Source: Lophium mytilinum
Lineage: Eukaryota; Ascomycota; Dothideomycetes; Mytilinidiales; Mytilinidiaceae
DNA length: 64,000 nucleotides
NCBI GenBank assembly: GCA_010093605.1
Contig: MU004188.1
Span: 692,341-756,340 of the forward strand
Reading direction: 5' to 3'
Positions 1-10,586 of this stretch are shown one piece after another. A program made the translations under genes and the position numbers. Below the pieces are notes generated by a model. That model had not been told where the DNA came from. It saw only the letters and a program-made list of their open reading frames with translations, and did no database searches. Within the stretch, counting starts at the first letter, position 1. Each line of letters opens with the position of its first letter.

Positions 1-53
1 GAATGTTAGTCCATGGTGAGGTATATTGTGAGCTTATTAGGATTGAGGCATAC

Positions 54-1066
54 TTTGGATCTTCCTCCATCGGCCCAGTGACCTTTCCACCCGACCTTTT
101 GAGCTCATTGAGCTCCCTCAACTCTCTCCTTTTTCGTCGTTCTTCCTTCTCTGTCCAACCACCGTATCTTGACGAGCTACCATCATCTATGGTCTCCTTA
201 ACACTCTTGAACGCCTTGGAGTCTCGGATCGGCTTCGTCGCCACCGCAACACCCTGACCAGTCACGTTGGCAACCTTCCGCACTGCCTTCACGGGGAGGG
301 TATCCCATGTCCACGCCGCACTAGTCCCAATAACCTTCCCTGTGCTTTTCAGCGCCTCGGCAGTTTTCGTAGACGCAGTGTCGGTAATCGTATTATATGT
401 CGACTTCGCCTTCTGAACCTGGGGATTCTGCGTGAAATCATTGACGCCAGCAGAAAGAGCCTTGGTAGACTCATTCCACTCTTTCGACGCCCTGAATTCC
501 GATTTCAAGGTCTCGGTGAAGACTTGCCATGGCGTCTTATCGCCGTGCGGGGGAGGTGGGGGTGGCTCTTCCTTAGCTTTCTTCTCTTCCTCGCCCTCCT
601 TTTTCTCCCCTGAAGACTCCTCCTCTCCAGCCTTCTTCTCCGCTTCACCCTCCTTGCCCTGCTCGCCGGCTGCCGTTTCCCCGGCCTTGGCCGCCTCTTC
701 GACTGGTGGCGTCTGGGTTGCAGACCCAGGTGACGCGGGCTTAGTTTTTAAATCTTCTGGCTGTTTTTGGGCTTGCTGCTGGAATGGCGAGCGGGCGGAG
801 AAATGGCGAGCGTAGAGCGTAGTGGATCGGGTGAGGATAGTTTGTGGTAGAAAGTCACTCCGGAGGAGAATGAAGGGCGATGATTGGAGAGACGGGGTAA
901 CTAGCGACTGCTGCCGAGTCGCATATCTCGAGGCCGTTACTGGAGACGTCGATATCCGTCGATATGCAGCAGTTCGGCCATGTATGGAGCTGGGAGACGA
1001 GGCGAATGGGAGGGCAGAAGAGAGTCGCGCGCGCGCGGAGAAGGCGCTGGTGGTCAGCACTCTCAT
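54..1066 (-). CDS. TIM44: TIM44, mitochondrial inner membrane import subunit (5' exon, partial)
   Basis: Peripheral matrix-side subunit of the TIM23 complex that tethers mtHsp70 to the import channel. The minus frame opens at an ATG at 1064-1066, the only in-frame ATG I found upstream. It begins with about 90 residues rich in Arg, Ser and Thr and nearly free of acidic residues, as expected of a matrix presequence (ending near YARHFSA). An acidic/Lys linker with a run of prolines follows. The Tim44 signature comes next: GDKTPWQVFTETLKSEF, then EWNESTKAL, then a charged coiled-coil-like region ending GPMEEDPK. A donor GTATGC follows codon phase 2 at position 53, and a CTAAC branch-like site lies at the very edge of the window, so the window begins inside this intron. 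The C-terminal Tim44 domain is off-window. About 337 codons are visible. It is divergent from the uS11m gene. Confidence 0.93.
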
Positions 1067-1325
1067 GCTGGTAGACTCGAATTAGGTTTCGGGAGAGAGC
1101 GCAGAGGGATAATCTCGCCCAGAGAGATGAGGAGCGTGAGTCGGCGGTTGGGTGATCGAGTTGAGGTTGGGGCAAGCCGACATGTTTTTTCTGATGCCGA
1201 ACGCACGGCCCGACTCCCGATTCTTGACCGCAGAACTCAGAACTCGACTTCGCGACCCCATCATCACAGCTTCGCAACGCCAATCCCCATAGCATTTGGG
1301 CCTGTCCCTCCCACTCGCAGGCACC

Positions 1326-1994
1326 ATGAGCAAACCCTTCGCCGCACGGCTTCTCCAGCCTCTATCATCAGCAATCTGCTCCTCCTGCCGCACTACCCTC
1401 GCCCGTCAACCTCTCCTCTCCACCCGCCCTTTCAGTAGCACGCCCGCCGTCCTCGCGAAAGACTTCCAAGATCCAACCGCGGTCATCTCCAAACTCAATT
1501 CCCTCGCTAGCGTACTAGAACCCTTTCAAAAGCCGACCTCGGGCTTTGAAGGCATCATCGGCCCCCGACACGCCCAAGACGACGAGATCGACTCCCTCGC
1601 CGCCTCCCTCCACAAGGAGGTCCCTATGTACCATTTCCACGTCTACGCCACAAAACACAACACGCACATCACGCTGACGCGGCCGAACCGCGAGCCCCTC
1701 ATCTCGGTGAGCTGTGGAAATATCGGGTTCAAGAAGGCGGCGCGGGGGACGTACGATAGCGCGTATCAATTGGCGGCGTATATGATGAGTCGGATTCAGG
1801 ACAAGGGGCTGTTGACGGAGATCAGGGACATGGAGGTTATATTTCGGGGGTTTGGGCCGGGGAGAGAGGCTGTCTCGAAGGTGATTATGAGCAGCGAGGG
1901 GAGGAATGTGAGGACTAAGATTAAGAAATTGACGGATGCGACGAGGCTGAAGTTTGGCGGGTTGAGGAGTCCGAGGATGAGGAGGTTGGGTTAG
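1326..1994 (+). CDS. Mitochondrial small-subunit ribosomal protein uS11m
   Basis: Single-exon gene of 222 codons for the mitochondrial homologue of bacterial S11 (yeast Mrps18), which binds 16S-like rRNA in the platform of the small subunit. The first 45 residues form an Arg/Ser-rich presequence containing RPFSST. The S11 domain fills the C-terminal half: YHFHVYATKHNTHITLTRPN, then SCGNIGFKKAARGTYDSAYQ, then IFRGFGPGREAVSKVI, ending in the basic LRSPRMRRLG tail. The start is the ATG at 1326, directly before the presequence. The open frame extends 30 nt upstream only through a TTG codon. It shares a promoter region of about 260 bp with divergent TIM44, so two mitochondrial biogenesis genes sit head to head. 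Confidence 0.95.
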   Translation: MSKPFAARLLQPLSSAICSSCRTTLARQPLLSTRPFSSTPAVLAKDFQDPTAVISKLNSLASVLEPFQKPTSGFEGIIGPRHAQDDEIDSLAASLHKEVPMYHFHVYATKHNTHITLTRPNREPLISVSCGNIGFKKAARGTYDSAYQLAAYMMSRIQDKGLLTEIRDMEVIFRGFGPGREAVSKVIMSSEGRNVRTKIKKLTDATRLKFGGLRSPRMRRLG

Positions 1995-2267
1995 TGAGTC
2001 GTGCATGGTACGGGGAGGATGCATTTTGGGCAAGCTGTACAATATGAGGCTTCAGCTGTGTGTATAAGAGGCATGTACGATCAAAGGCGTTTGACTCTGG
2101 TGGAAGTGCTTCGCTGGGATCATCGGCTGTCTTGCTCGTGTGAGCTTGGCTACGGTCTGTAGATAAATCTTCAAAACAAGTTCCCTCTAGCTGTTCAACT
2201 CCAATTTCTCCAAACTTTCTTAACCATATCCTGAACCAGAACTCCGCGCATTAAAAGCATACAAGAA
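1995..2267. other. Convergent 3' intergenic region
   Basis: Short spacer between the stop of the uS11m gene and the stop of the PPPDE gene on the opposite strand. I see only likely 3' UTR sequence here and no reading frame that looks conserved. Confidence 0.5.
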
Positions 2268-3220
2268 TCACGTTATTCGTCTCGGCATTGGCGCTCTTTC
2301 TGCAGGCGGCATTTCTCTGCCACTTGTATCTTTCACGGACACGAGCCTGGGCGCTTTATTCCTGCTGGTTCCCCTTGAACCTCCACTACTACTGTTTGAT
2401 ATCCTGTCCATTTCGCTGTCCCAATTGTCCTGTTCATCCAATGAAGGACGATTCCGCCGGCTACGATCATGCCGTAGCATAGCTGTTGTTTCGTCGTGGT
2501 CATCCTCGTCATCAAGCAGCTCTCCATCTGCCGTGTCGTGATCCGGTGGAGCTATCCATTCCCGTGGTACTACGCATGGTAGGGCGACACCGATGCTTGC
2601 AGCGCGATTGAGCCAGGCGGGCGCAGGCCGAGATGTGAGCTTTTCGCAGAGATACGATGTGAAGTGATTACAGTTGTTGGTAAGGAGATTATATGAGGTT
2701 CCGAGAAACTTTTGGGAAGCCTAGAACAGTATGATTAGCGAAGTCTTCGAAGGGTAGATGGAACCTTAATCACCTCTCGTATAATCTCGTCAAGCTCCCT
2801 GTCGTCACGGTAGGATAGTCCCTGCACGATCTCTATCCTGAAGGTCCCTCCTGGTGGTTCTAGTCGAGGTCTAGTAGTTGTAAGTATTCGCGTTGAACAT
2901 ATCATTCGCTCGTGCCTTACTGGGTCCAATACACCCCACTGATGCCATGCTTGTCGTGGCCACCGTAGGCGTACTCCCTATCTCTTATGACGACTCCAGA
3001 GTGTAGAAGAGACCCTCCGATAGCCCATAGCACCGAGGATACCTTGCCAGGCTAAGTGCTGCGCGTAAGTTCCACTCCATGTATATGGGAGCATTTTGGG
3101 TGTTCTTACAGGAAGAAGGTCATACACGTTGATCTTGACCTCGGTCTTTTGCAGAGACAGCGTAGAGCGGTGCTGCTGGGAGCTCTTCCGGGCGGGTTTT
3201 GGCCGTGTGGTGGACGCCAT
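2268..3220 (-). CDS. PPPDE (DeSI-like) thiol peptidase
   Basis: Four exons (3220-3110, 3051-2921, 2870-2774, 2720-2268) join in frame to 263 codons. The product has a PPPDE (permuted papain fold) domain, the family of DeSI deSUMOylating/deubiquitinating isopeptidases. Visible hallmarks are VYDLLPPGKVSSVLWAIG, the catalytic His in SLLHSGVVI (about residue 54), YAYGGHDKHGISGVYW, PPGGTFRIEIVQG, and the catalytic Cys in LLTNNCNHFTSYLCEKL (about residue 130), followed by PAWLNRAASIGVALPC. The last 80 residues are acidic, then Ser/Arg-rich and probably disordered. All introns have GT-AG ends and are 50-58 nt. The substrate cannot be told from sequence. It is divergent from OLA1. Confidence 0.92.
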
Positions 3221-3703
3221 GTATATGTTTGTTGAGCACGAGTAGTAGGTCGGGCGGTTTAAGGAATTACAGACAGGGCCAGCCCGTTTTGACACGATTG
3301 AAGCTCCACAGCAGCAGAGACTAAAGGTACAATTGAACGAAGACGAGAAAGAGAAGAGAAGGAGAGTAGACGGCGCACTTCCGAGTCGTGTGAGCTCGAG
3401 CAGTGACGAAGCGGCCGCACGGTGTCCCCGCCAAGAAGTTCGCGAGTAGTCTTATTTTACCAAGAACCCAGCCTTGCAACACCCATCCCACCAACGAAGG
3501 GACGACTCACAAGGTCGTCTCCTCCCCTCAACCTCATCACGAACGCCCCCGGCGCTTTTCACCTTACCTTTCCTTCTTTGATACCCCATTTTTCTCGGTC
3601 TGCAGCAAGTACTGCAGTCGTCTTCACACGCTCGACTTTCTCTTCCAAACCCATTTTTCAGGCCGTCCTAGCTCGCTCCTACGCCAGCCACGGCCGCAAG
3701 AAG

Positions 3704-5258
3704 ATGCCTCCCAAGAAGGCCGTGAAGGAGGAGAAGATTCTGCTGGGCAGGCCGGGCAACAGCTTGAAGAGTGGCATCGTATGTAGGAAACCATATCCGC
3801 AGATGTTTCAAGTCCTTACCCTGACAGTGATTTCAGGTTGGCCTGGCGAACGTCGGAAAGTCCACGCTGTTCCAAGCCATCACGAAGTGTCATCTTGGTA
3901 ACCCTGCCGTAAGTCTTCACTGCCCACAGCATTTGCGCAACCAGCTGACCGGCGTGGCAGAACTTTCCCTATGCTACCATCGACCCTGAAGAAGCTCGTG
4001 TCATTGTGCCCGATGAGCGATTCGACTGGCTAGTCGACCACTACAAGCCCAAATCTGTCGTGCCCGCCAACTTGACCGTCTACGATATCGCCGGTCTAAC
4101 GCGAGGCGCTTCAACTGGAGCTGGTCTTGGCAACGCTTTCTTGTCGCACATTCGTGCCGTCGATGCCATCTTCCAGGTCGTGAGATGCTTCGACGATGCC
4201 GAGATCATCCACGTTGAGGGTGACGTAGACCCCATCCGCGACTTGGAGATCATCAGCGACGAACTCCGGATCAAGGACATCGAGTTCACGGAGAAGGCTC
4301 ATGAGGCAATTGTCAAGCAGACCCGGAGAGGTGGCCAGAGCCTGGAGATGAAGAAGCTTAAGGAGGAGCAAGCTACCATCGAGAGGATCTTGGAGATGCT
4401 CAAGGACGGCAAAGACGTCCGGAAAGGCAACTGGAGCCCGAAAGAGGTAAGCACTGAGATTTCCATCTGCACATCCCACCGAACCCCTTGCCATATGATG
4501 ACAAAGAGCGATTGCTCTATAATCCCAGCTCTCTAATGGCCTCACGTACGCGTAGAGGCTACTTGATTAGAAGTCCAAACACTGATTTGCAACCATTCAT
4601 ACAAACATAGTCTCGTATATCGGTAGTAGCACTCCGCTAATACATGATCTTTAGGTCGAGGTCATCAACCCTCTCTTCCTTCTTACAGCTAAGCCTGTTG
4701 TCTACCTCATCAACCTCAGCGAGAAGGACTACATTCGCCAGAAGAACAAGCACCTTCCCAAGATCGCGCAATGGATCAAGGAGAACGCGCCAGGCGACCC
4801 AATCATCCCCATCTCTGTCTGCTTCGAAGAGCGTCTGTCGCGATTCGAGACCCAGGCCGAGGTCGACGAAGAGTGCAAGACCATTGGCGCGAAATCTGGC
4901 CTTCCTAAGGTCATTGTGACCATGCGAAAGGTTCTCAATCTCGGCAGCTTCTTCACGACTGGTACGGATGAAGTGCGGCAATGGACATTACGCAACGGGA
5001 CCAAGGCTCCTCAAGCTGCTGGTGTCATTCACGGAGGTAAGATGTGCCATAAATTCAGACATTACTCTATATACTGACACAATCGTAGACTTCGAGAAGA
5101 CCTTCATTCAAGTGATTGTCTACAACTTCAACGTGTTGAAGGAGGAGGGCGACGAAGCTACGGTGAAGGCCAAGGGCAAGGTGCTGACCAAGGGCAAGGA
5201 CTACATTGTGGAGGACGGTGATATTCTGCTCATTAAAGCCGGAGCGGCAAAGGCCTAG
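3704..5258 (+). CDS. OLA1: Obg-like ATPase OLA1/YchF
   Basis: Five exons (3704-3778, 3837-3908, 3961-4446, 4655-5036, 5089-5258) close in frame to 394 codons, the usual length for eukaryotic OLA1 (yeast Ola1/YBR025C). The P-loop is GLANVGKST (about residues 27-35). [15 protein letters not shown] is the G3/switch region. A canonical NKxD is replaced by NLSE, the change linked to ATP rather than GTP preference in this family. A coiled coil lies around residues 150-200, and a TGS domain ends the protein. YchF/OLA1 proteins bind ribosomes and act in translation and stress control. The third intron is about 208 nt, long for this window. The open frame continues upstream of the ATG with a presequence-like stretch (see findings). 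Confidence 0.96.
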
Positions 5259-5732
5259 ATGCCAATCTGTTGGCCAGGTGTTGACGAGATACCTACCTTA
5301 AAAATACTCCATGCAACAGCAGGAATGAATTGATGCTCTATACGAGCTACTTGAGAATACTCCGAGAGGTTCCTTGCACAAGATAGTCTGAGACTCGTGT
5401 GATTGCTCGACCACATCTTTTTGGAGAAGAATGTCTTGGCGGTACAAACAGTGGTAGATGCAGAGGCTATTGAGGTTATTCAAAATATGGCGAGGATAAG
5501 GTCTCATCTCAGAGTCTTCGTCAAAGGCTACGCAATTGAAGGTGAAGTTAAGGACGTGATAACCTCCAGCCCGCAAATCAGGCGTGATATTCAAGAGCCT
5601 AGGAAACCCTGTCTCGTGGGCGAAGCAGCCCCGCCATCCTCCAAATTCAAATCGCGGGGCAACTATCCCACCTCCACCACGTCACAAAAACCACAACACC
5701 ACCACAAACACCCCTCGAACCACCCCTTCAAC

Positions 5733-6465
5733 ATGTTCAAAAAAGAGTACGCAGTTAATCCACCATGAATCAGATCCAGCCCGCTAACAACCCCACCCCC
5801 AGCATCACCGCCGGTTCGAAATCCAAAGTCAAGTCGTCCGTACAACGCGGCATCCGCAGCAAAGTCATCGAAGAGTACCCGCTGCTGGAGCCGTACATCG
5901 ACGAGATCATCCCGAAGAAAGGGCAACTAGACCACATCAAACTGTACGGCCCCTCGAGTCCCCTTCCCCTCACACGCCCTACTTCCTGTGCAGCGTTTGC
6001 ATTGTATTGTATGTACTGACGGTTATGGCCGTGAACAGACCCGACCGCTGCGCCCTCTACGCCCTCGGCTCCACCCCCCTCTTCTTCCAGCACATGGACG
6101 ACGCTCTGCTGCCCCACCTGACCCTCGTGCACAAGTACGCCGAGTGCTTCCCGCGCGTGCGCTGCGACCGCGGCGCGATCCGCTTCGTGCTGTCGGGCGC
6201 GACGCTCATGGTGCCGGGGCTGACGTCGGCGGGGGGGCGGCTGCCGGGGGATGAGGAGGACGAAGACGAGGAGGAGGGGAAGTGGGGGGAGGAGGAGCTG
6301 GAGGCGGGTGAAGCGGTGGTGGTCGAGGCTGAGGGCAAGGAGAATGCGTGTTTTGTGGGCGTGCTGAAGATGGGGACCGAGGAGATGAAGAAGGTGGGGA
6401 AGGGGCTGGCGTTTGAGAATGGGCATTACCTTGGGGATGGGCTGTGGGGGTTGAAGCTGGATTGA
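5733..6465 (+). CDS. TMA20: Tma20 / MCT-1 family PUA-domain translation factor
   Basis: Three exons (5733-5746, 5803-5943, 6039-6465) give 193 codons. The 14-nt first exon encodes MFKK plus two bases, and splicing yields MFKKDITAGSKSKVKSS, the expected family N-terminus. An unspliced reading would start at a later ATG (5765) and lose it. The body carries RSKVIEEYPLLEPYIDEIIPKK, then the PUA domain with STPLFFQHMDD, LTLVHKY and DRGAIRFVLSGATLMVPGLT, and ends HYLGDGLWGLKLD. With Tma22/DENR this family recycles 40S subunits and promotes reinitiation. An acidic Glu/Asp-rich insert of about 25 residues sits between GLTSAGGRLP and AVVVEAEGKE and looks longer than in yeast or human proteins. Confidence 0.94.
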
Positions 6466-6843
6466 GGGGTATGGTGGCACGTTATGGGAAGTGCTTTGGA
6501 GCATTGTGCCATGTAGCTGTCGAGACACATACACGGGGGGAAGACTGCTGAAGAGGCTTTAGAGAGCTCGGAGGGCAAGGGGCTCGCTCTTTTTGAAGCG
6601 AGAAGCTTGCGGTGAAAAGGAAAGGTCACCAGCGAAAGTCAGGACGAGTCACATGGATTCTTTAAGAGATACCCAGTTTGAACTGGCAGGCGAGAAACTA
6701 TTCTTCGAGGCACAGACAATTTAGTGTGGGTCAATTGGTATCATTGCTGTCTAATCCTAGGAACGGTGTAATCGTCTACAACAGGACAGCTGTAGAGAAG
6801 AATGTCGTAAGTGCGCTTGTGTATAGTTACAAGGAAAAACCAC

Positions 6844-8362
6844 CTAGGATGGGGGAGCACCTCGCCCAGCACCGCCAGCGCCACCCATGAAGTTCCTCGC
6901 CCTGAGTCCACGATTAGCGCCAAAGCTCCTCTGTGAAGAAGGAATAGTACTCACATCTCCGCAATGTTCGGGTCGTTCATCATGCTCGCCAGATCTGGCA
7001 TCCCTCCACCCCCTCCAGGAGCGCCACCAGGGGCGCCACCAGCAGCTGGAGCACCTCCGCCACCCCGTCCCATACCACCCAGCATACTCTGCAGCTGGGG
7101 GTTCTGCATCAACCCACTCAGCATCTCCGGATTCTGCATAACCCGATCCGCCATCTGCCTGATCATGGGGTTGTTCATCATCTGGCTGAAGTCGGGCATG
7201 CCTCCACCTCCTCCACCTCCAGCACCGCCCAGCATGCTCGCCAGACCCGATAGATCTGGCATACCTCCACCACCACCCCCTGGCATACCCCTACCAGCCT
7301 CCTCCACATCCGGCGCTCCCACGTCTCCAGCCTCCTCTTCATACCGCCTCTTCGCAGTCTCATACCCCCTTCTCATCACATCACTCCCCCCACCCTCAGC
7401 ATCCATCCCCTGCTTATACGCCTCCATACTCCCCTTCGCATCTCCGAGGGCAAACCTCGCCAGCCCGAGCCGACTCCACGCCTTCGTATACTTCGGATCC
7501 GCCGCCGTCGCCATCTCCGCATCCTGCCTCGCCTCCTCATGCTTCAACAACCCAGAGTACGCCGCGGCCCTATTACTCAAATAGATCGGATTCAACGGCA
7601 CCATCTCCAGCGCCTTCGTGTACCAATCCACCGCCGCCGCATAGTCCTTCTTCTGCATCGCGGCATTCCCCTGCGCCTTCAGCTTCTCCGCCGCCTCCTT
7701 GCCGCCCGCCGCGGGCACCGACGTCGCGGGGGTCGCGGGGCGCGCTTCCGCCGCCGAGCTCGCACCTTGGGTGGAGGGGGTGCTCTTGCCCTTCAGCTTC
7801 TCGTAGACAGAGTAGACGGCGAGCAGGTTCTGGCCGCCGACGGCGTCGTTCATGGCGGCGCTGTCGGCGGGGTCGACCTTGAACGCTTCGGCGATGCAGT
7901 TGGAGGCGATTTCGAGGGACTCGGACTCGTCGGCGGATACGCTGCCGTCTTTGACCGAGGTGGAGAGGAAGTCGATGATGGCGAGCGCGAGGCGCTTTTT
8001 GGAGGTCGAGGTTGCCTGGGGGTTTGTTTGTTAGTCGAGTTCTGCGGTCTTGGAGGTGGGGGGCTTGTGAACCATTTTGGCAGGTTGAGTGGGTGTTGGA
8101 AGGGTTTCGGAGGTGTGGCCAGGCGGGGTAGGGGGAGCTTGGGGATTTTTGAGTATGCTGGAGCTTGGTGGTTGCTCGAAGTCGTTGTGGGAGGGAGGTA
8201 AAGAAGCCAGTTGGGAGGAGGTGTGGAAGATTCCATGACGGACGTTGCTTCTATCAATTTTAAGCGCTTAGCCCCGCAGAATAGGCGCGGGGTCAAATGT
8301 GAACAGGGATTCCTTTGTAGACCCCCCTCGTTCAAGATATGGAGGGAGAAGCATACCAGCAT
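6844..8362 (-). CDS. SGT2: Sgt2, small glutamine-rich TPR co-chaperone
   Basis: The main exon (8015-6955) and last exon (6901-6844) are clear and join in frame around a 53-nt intron. The N-terminal dimerisation helices read KKRLALAIIDFLSTSV and SNCIAEAFKVDP. Three TPR repeats follow (AEKLKAQGNAAMQKKDYAAA, NPIYLSNRAAAYSGL, YTKAWSRLGLARFALGD). A Gly/Met-rich C-terminus with DFSQMMNNPMIRQMADRVMQ ends the protein. Sgt2 hands tail-anchored proteins to the GET pathway and binds Hsp70/Hsp90 tails. The first exon is unresolved. An acceptor with a CTAAC branch lies at 8016. The start may be ATGCTG followed by a good GTATGC donor at 8362-8357 (341-nt intron), or a lone ATG at 8075 with a weak GTTCAC donor. 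Both are in phase. About 373 residues. Confidence 0.9.
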
Positions 8363-8639
8363 TGAACTATAGGTCTAGCATATAGTATCTAACAGAGGAT
8401 TGGGCGAGGAAATTGCTCTCCCTCAGTATCGACGATCTCACAAAGAATACTCGGGCATCCACGCAAGAGCAGATATAAAAGTAATCCGAGATCAAGATTT
8501 TTGGTATAAAGCTCTCAAGAAACGTATATAACCATGTATCCTAAGCAAATGCAATTCAAACTCCCTCCGGATGCATATGCCCATCCAATGTCCACGTGCT
8601 AGACTCTGAGCTCTCTTCATTCATGTAGCCACCAGCCAT
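8363..8639. other. Intergenic region between SGT2 and LEO1
   Basis: Spacer upstream of the SGT2 start and downstream of the LEO1 stop. I see UTR-like sequence only. Confidence 0.4.
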
Positions 8640-10218
8640 CTACTCATCATCGTCGTCGTCGTCAATCACCCTCCTGCGCTTCGTACGAGCCACATTGGCT
8701 GCAACCTCCTCCTCGTCTCCTGCATCGTTAGCAGCAGCCCTATTTCGCTTCGGGCTGTCTGCCTCCTTCCTCCTTGGCCGCTCTTCCGGCTCGTCAAGCT
8801 CTTCCTCCTCCTCGGACGCCTCGCCCATGTCCTCTTCGTCGCTAGCAGCGATAAAGTCATCCTCCTCGTCGTACTCGTCTTCGCGATTATGCCTCCGTCC
8901 TCCGTAGTCCTCATCGTCGCTCCAATCTCTCCGAAGACCAGTTTTAGGTCTTGGCTTCTTCGCTCCACCCTGTGCACGACCACCGCCCTCTAGATCTTTA
9001 GCACTTAGCTCACCAGCCGTGCGCAAGCCACGCGCGCCCAGCGTGCGGTTCGCACGGTCTCGCTCCCGCTCTTGCGCCTTCTCGCGCGATCGTGCCTGCT
9101 TCGCCTTCTCTTTAGCTGCCGCCTGTGCTTTTAGGATCTCCGCTTCCGGATCGATGTCGATGTCCATAACATTGAGCCCACCCATCTCTGTGTGCGGATT
9201 CCGCTTCTTTGCGGCTTCGGCTAGGGCATTTTGGAGCTGCTCGACGGCCTCGTCGTTGGTATCGGCGACTGGGTTGACACCAAGGCTGGCAGTGAATTTG
9301 TTGGTGACGAGGAGGACTTCGTTATTAGCGGCGGCAAGATAGGTAAAGGCATCGTGCGCGGCGTCGTAGTGGGGGACAGGCCGACCGGGTTTTGTGCGCT
9401 GGCTGGTGGGAGTGGGCTTCTTGGGATTGTATTGGGGATGGGCGAGCGCGTTGCCTTCGATATCGTATTGATTGACAGCGTCAGAGGCGAATTGTAGCGT
9501 CAATGAGCCGTCAGACCAGCGGAGGATTCGAGCATTGGACTGCAGCTCGGAGGGCTTGGAGGGCGATCGTCGCCAGCGGAGGGTGGTGAGAGCTGTGTTG
9601 TAGGCGGAGAAGGTCTGCGAGGCCGGGCCCTTGGAGTGGTGATCGGTGGTAGGCGGCTGGAAGGTCTTGTGGTGCCATGCTGTGGGCTCGATGCCGAAGA
9701 ACTTGGGGACTCTGAGGAGATAGACCTGCGGTGGATTAGTACCCTAGAATGATATTAAGAGGCTGGAATTACTGACCTCGTTGTCGCTCGGTTCAGGGAT
9801 AGGATGCCTGTAGATCTCTGTCTCCATGACCTTCAGCGCCTCCTCCTCGGGTGTTGCTTCAGCGCGTTGCGCGACGCGGTCTGTCCGGCCATCGTCGTCG
9901 CCCGAGTCTAAGTCCTCATCGTCCAGCTTGCGCTCTGGCCTGTGAATTATCAGCGTGATCCTTGGTACAGCGCACTGGATCCACGTACGGCGACTGCGCG
10001 TCATTGTCTCCATCCCCGAAAAGGTCGTCGTCGTCGATCTGCTCGTCGTCGTCGAGTCCCTCGTCCTCGACAGTCCGCCTCGGCCGCACCTCGTCGTCGT
10101 CATCCTCGCCATCGCTGGCCATGGGTCCAACATGGCCGGTGATTTCGCGATCCGAGTCGAGGTTGTCGGGCAGCGTAGGGACGCCGGACGCAGCTTCGAC
10201 TGCTGCGGCGGAGGCCAT
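8640..10218 (-). CDS. LEO1: Leo1, Paf1 transcription elongation complex subunit
   Basis: Three exons (10218-9989, 9939-9777, 9725-8640; introns 49 and 51 nt) join in frame to 492 codons. The first 130 residues are strongly acidic. The Leo1 domain follows: HPIPEPSDNEVYLLRVPKFF, then TTLRWRRSPSKPSELQSNAR, then ILRWSDGSLTLQFASDAVNQ. A Lys/Arg/Ala-rich helix and a long Asp/Glu tail with RDWSDDEDYGG and a terminal DDDDDDE complete it. Leo1 acts in the nucleus on elongating RNA polymerase II and on histone marks. The mixed charged tails are normal for the family. It is divergent from MOB2 with about 370 bp between starts. Confidence 0.95.
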
Positions 10219-10586
10219 CTCGAAAAACTGAGCGCGTTTGCGATTGCGGGTGCTGGAGGTTTGACGGAGCTGAAGGTGGATGGTTTTGAGAGCGGCGCTG
10301 AAAGGTGGAGAGGTGTAAAGAGGTGAATCGGAGAGGAGAGAAGCGGAGGGAGATGTATAGTGCAGCTGGTGAAGTTGAATAGAATACCAGAACAATAGCT
10401 CAATGGGCTTGGCGGCTTCCCAACGCGGGCTAGCGGGTTAAAGTTGGCAGGGCCTCCCTCAGCCCCTTCTATTCAACGTCGTCCCTCACCACTCTGATAT
10501 CGCCGGGGAAGACACCTTCAGGATCCCCATTCCCCTTGCAATTGTGCTGTCTCTTGCTGTCTCGGTAGCCCAGGCCTCTGCGGACC

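Noticed and set aside
3422-3703. OLA1 starting at the GTG at 3422
   Set aside because: Non-ATG start with 94 extra residues; cytosolic OLA1 normally starts MPPKK. Kept only as a possible alternative N-terminus in the findings.
5770-6534. 254-codon minus ORF across the Tma20 gene
   Set aside because: Antisense to a well-supported spliced gene, with low-complexity Leu/Pro/Arg translation.
8041-8235. MESSTPPP... reading frame as the Sgt2 N-terminus
   Set aside because: It is out of frame with the TPR exon at the acceptor and is Pro/Ser low-complexity. The exon's own start must lie across the intron.
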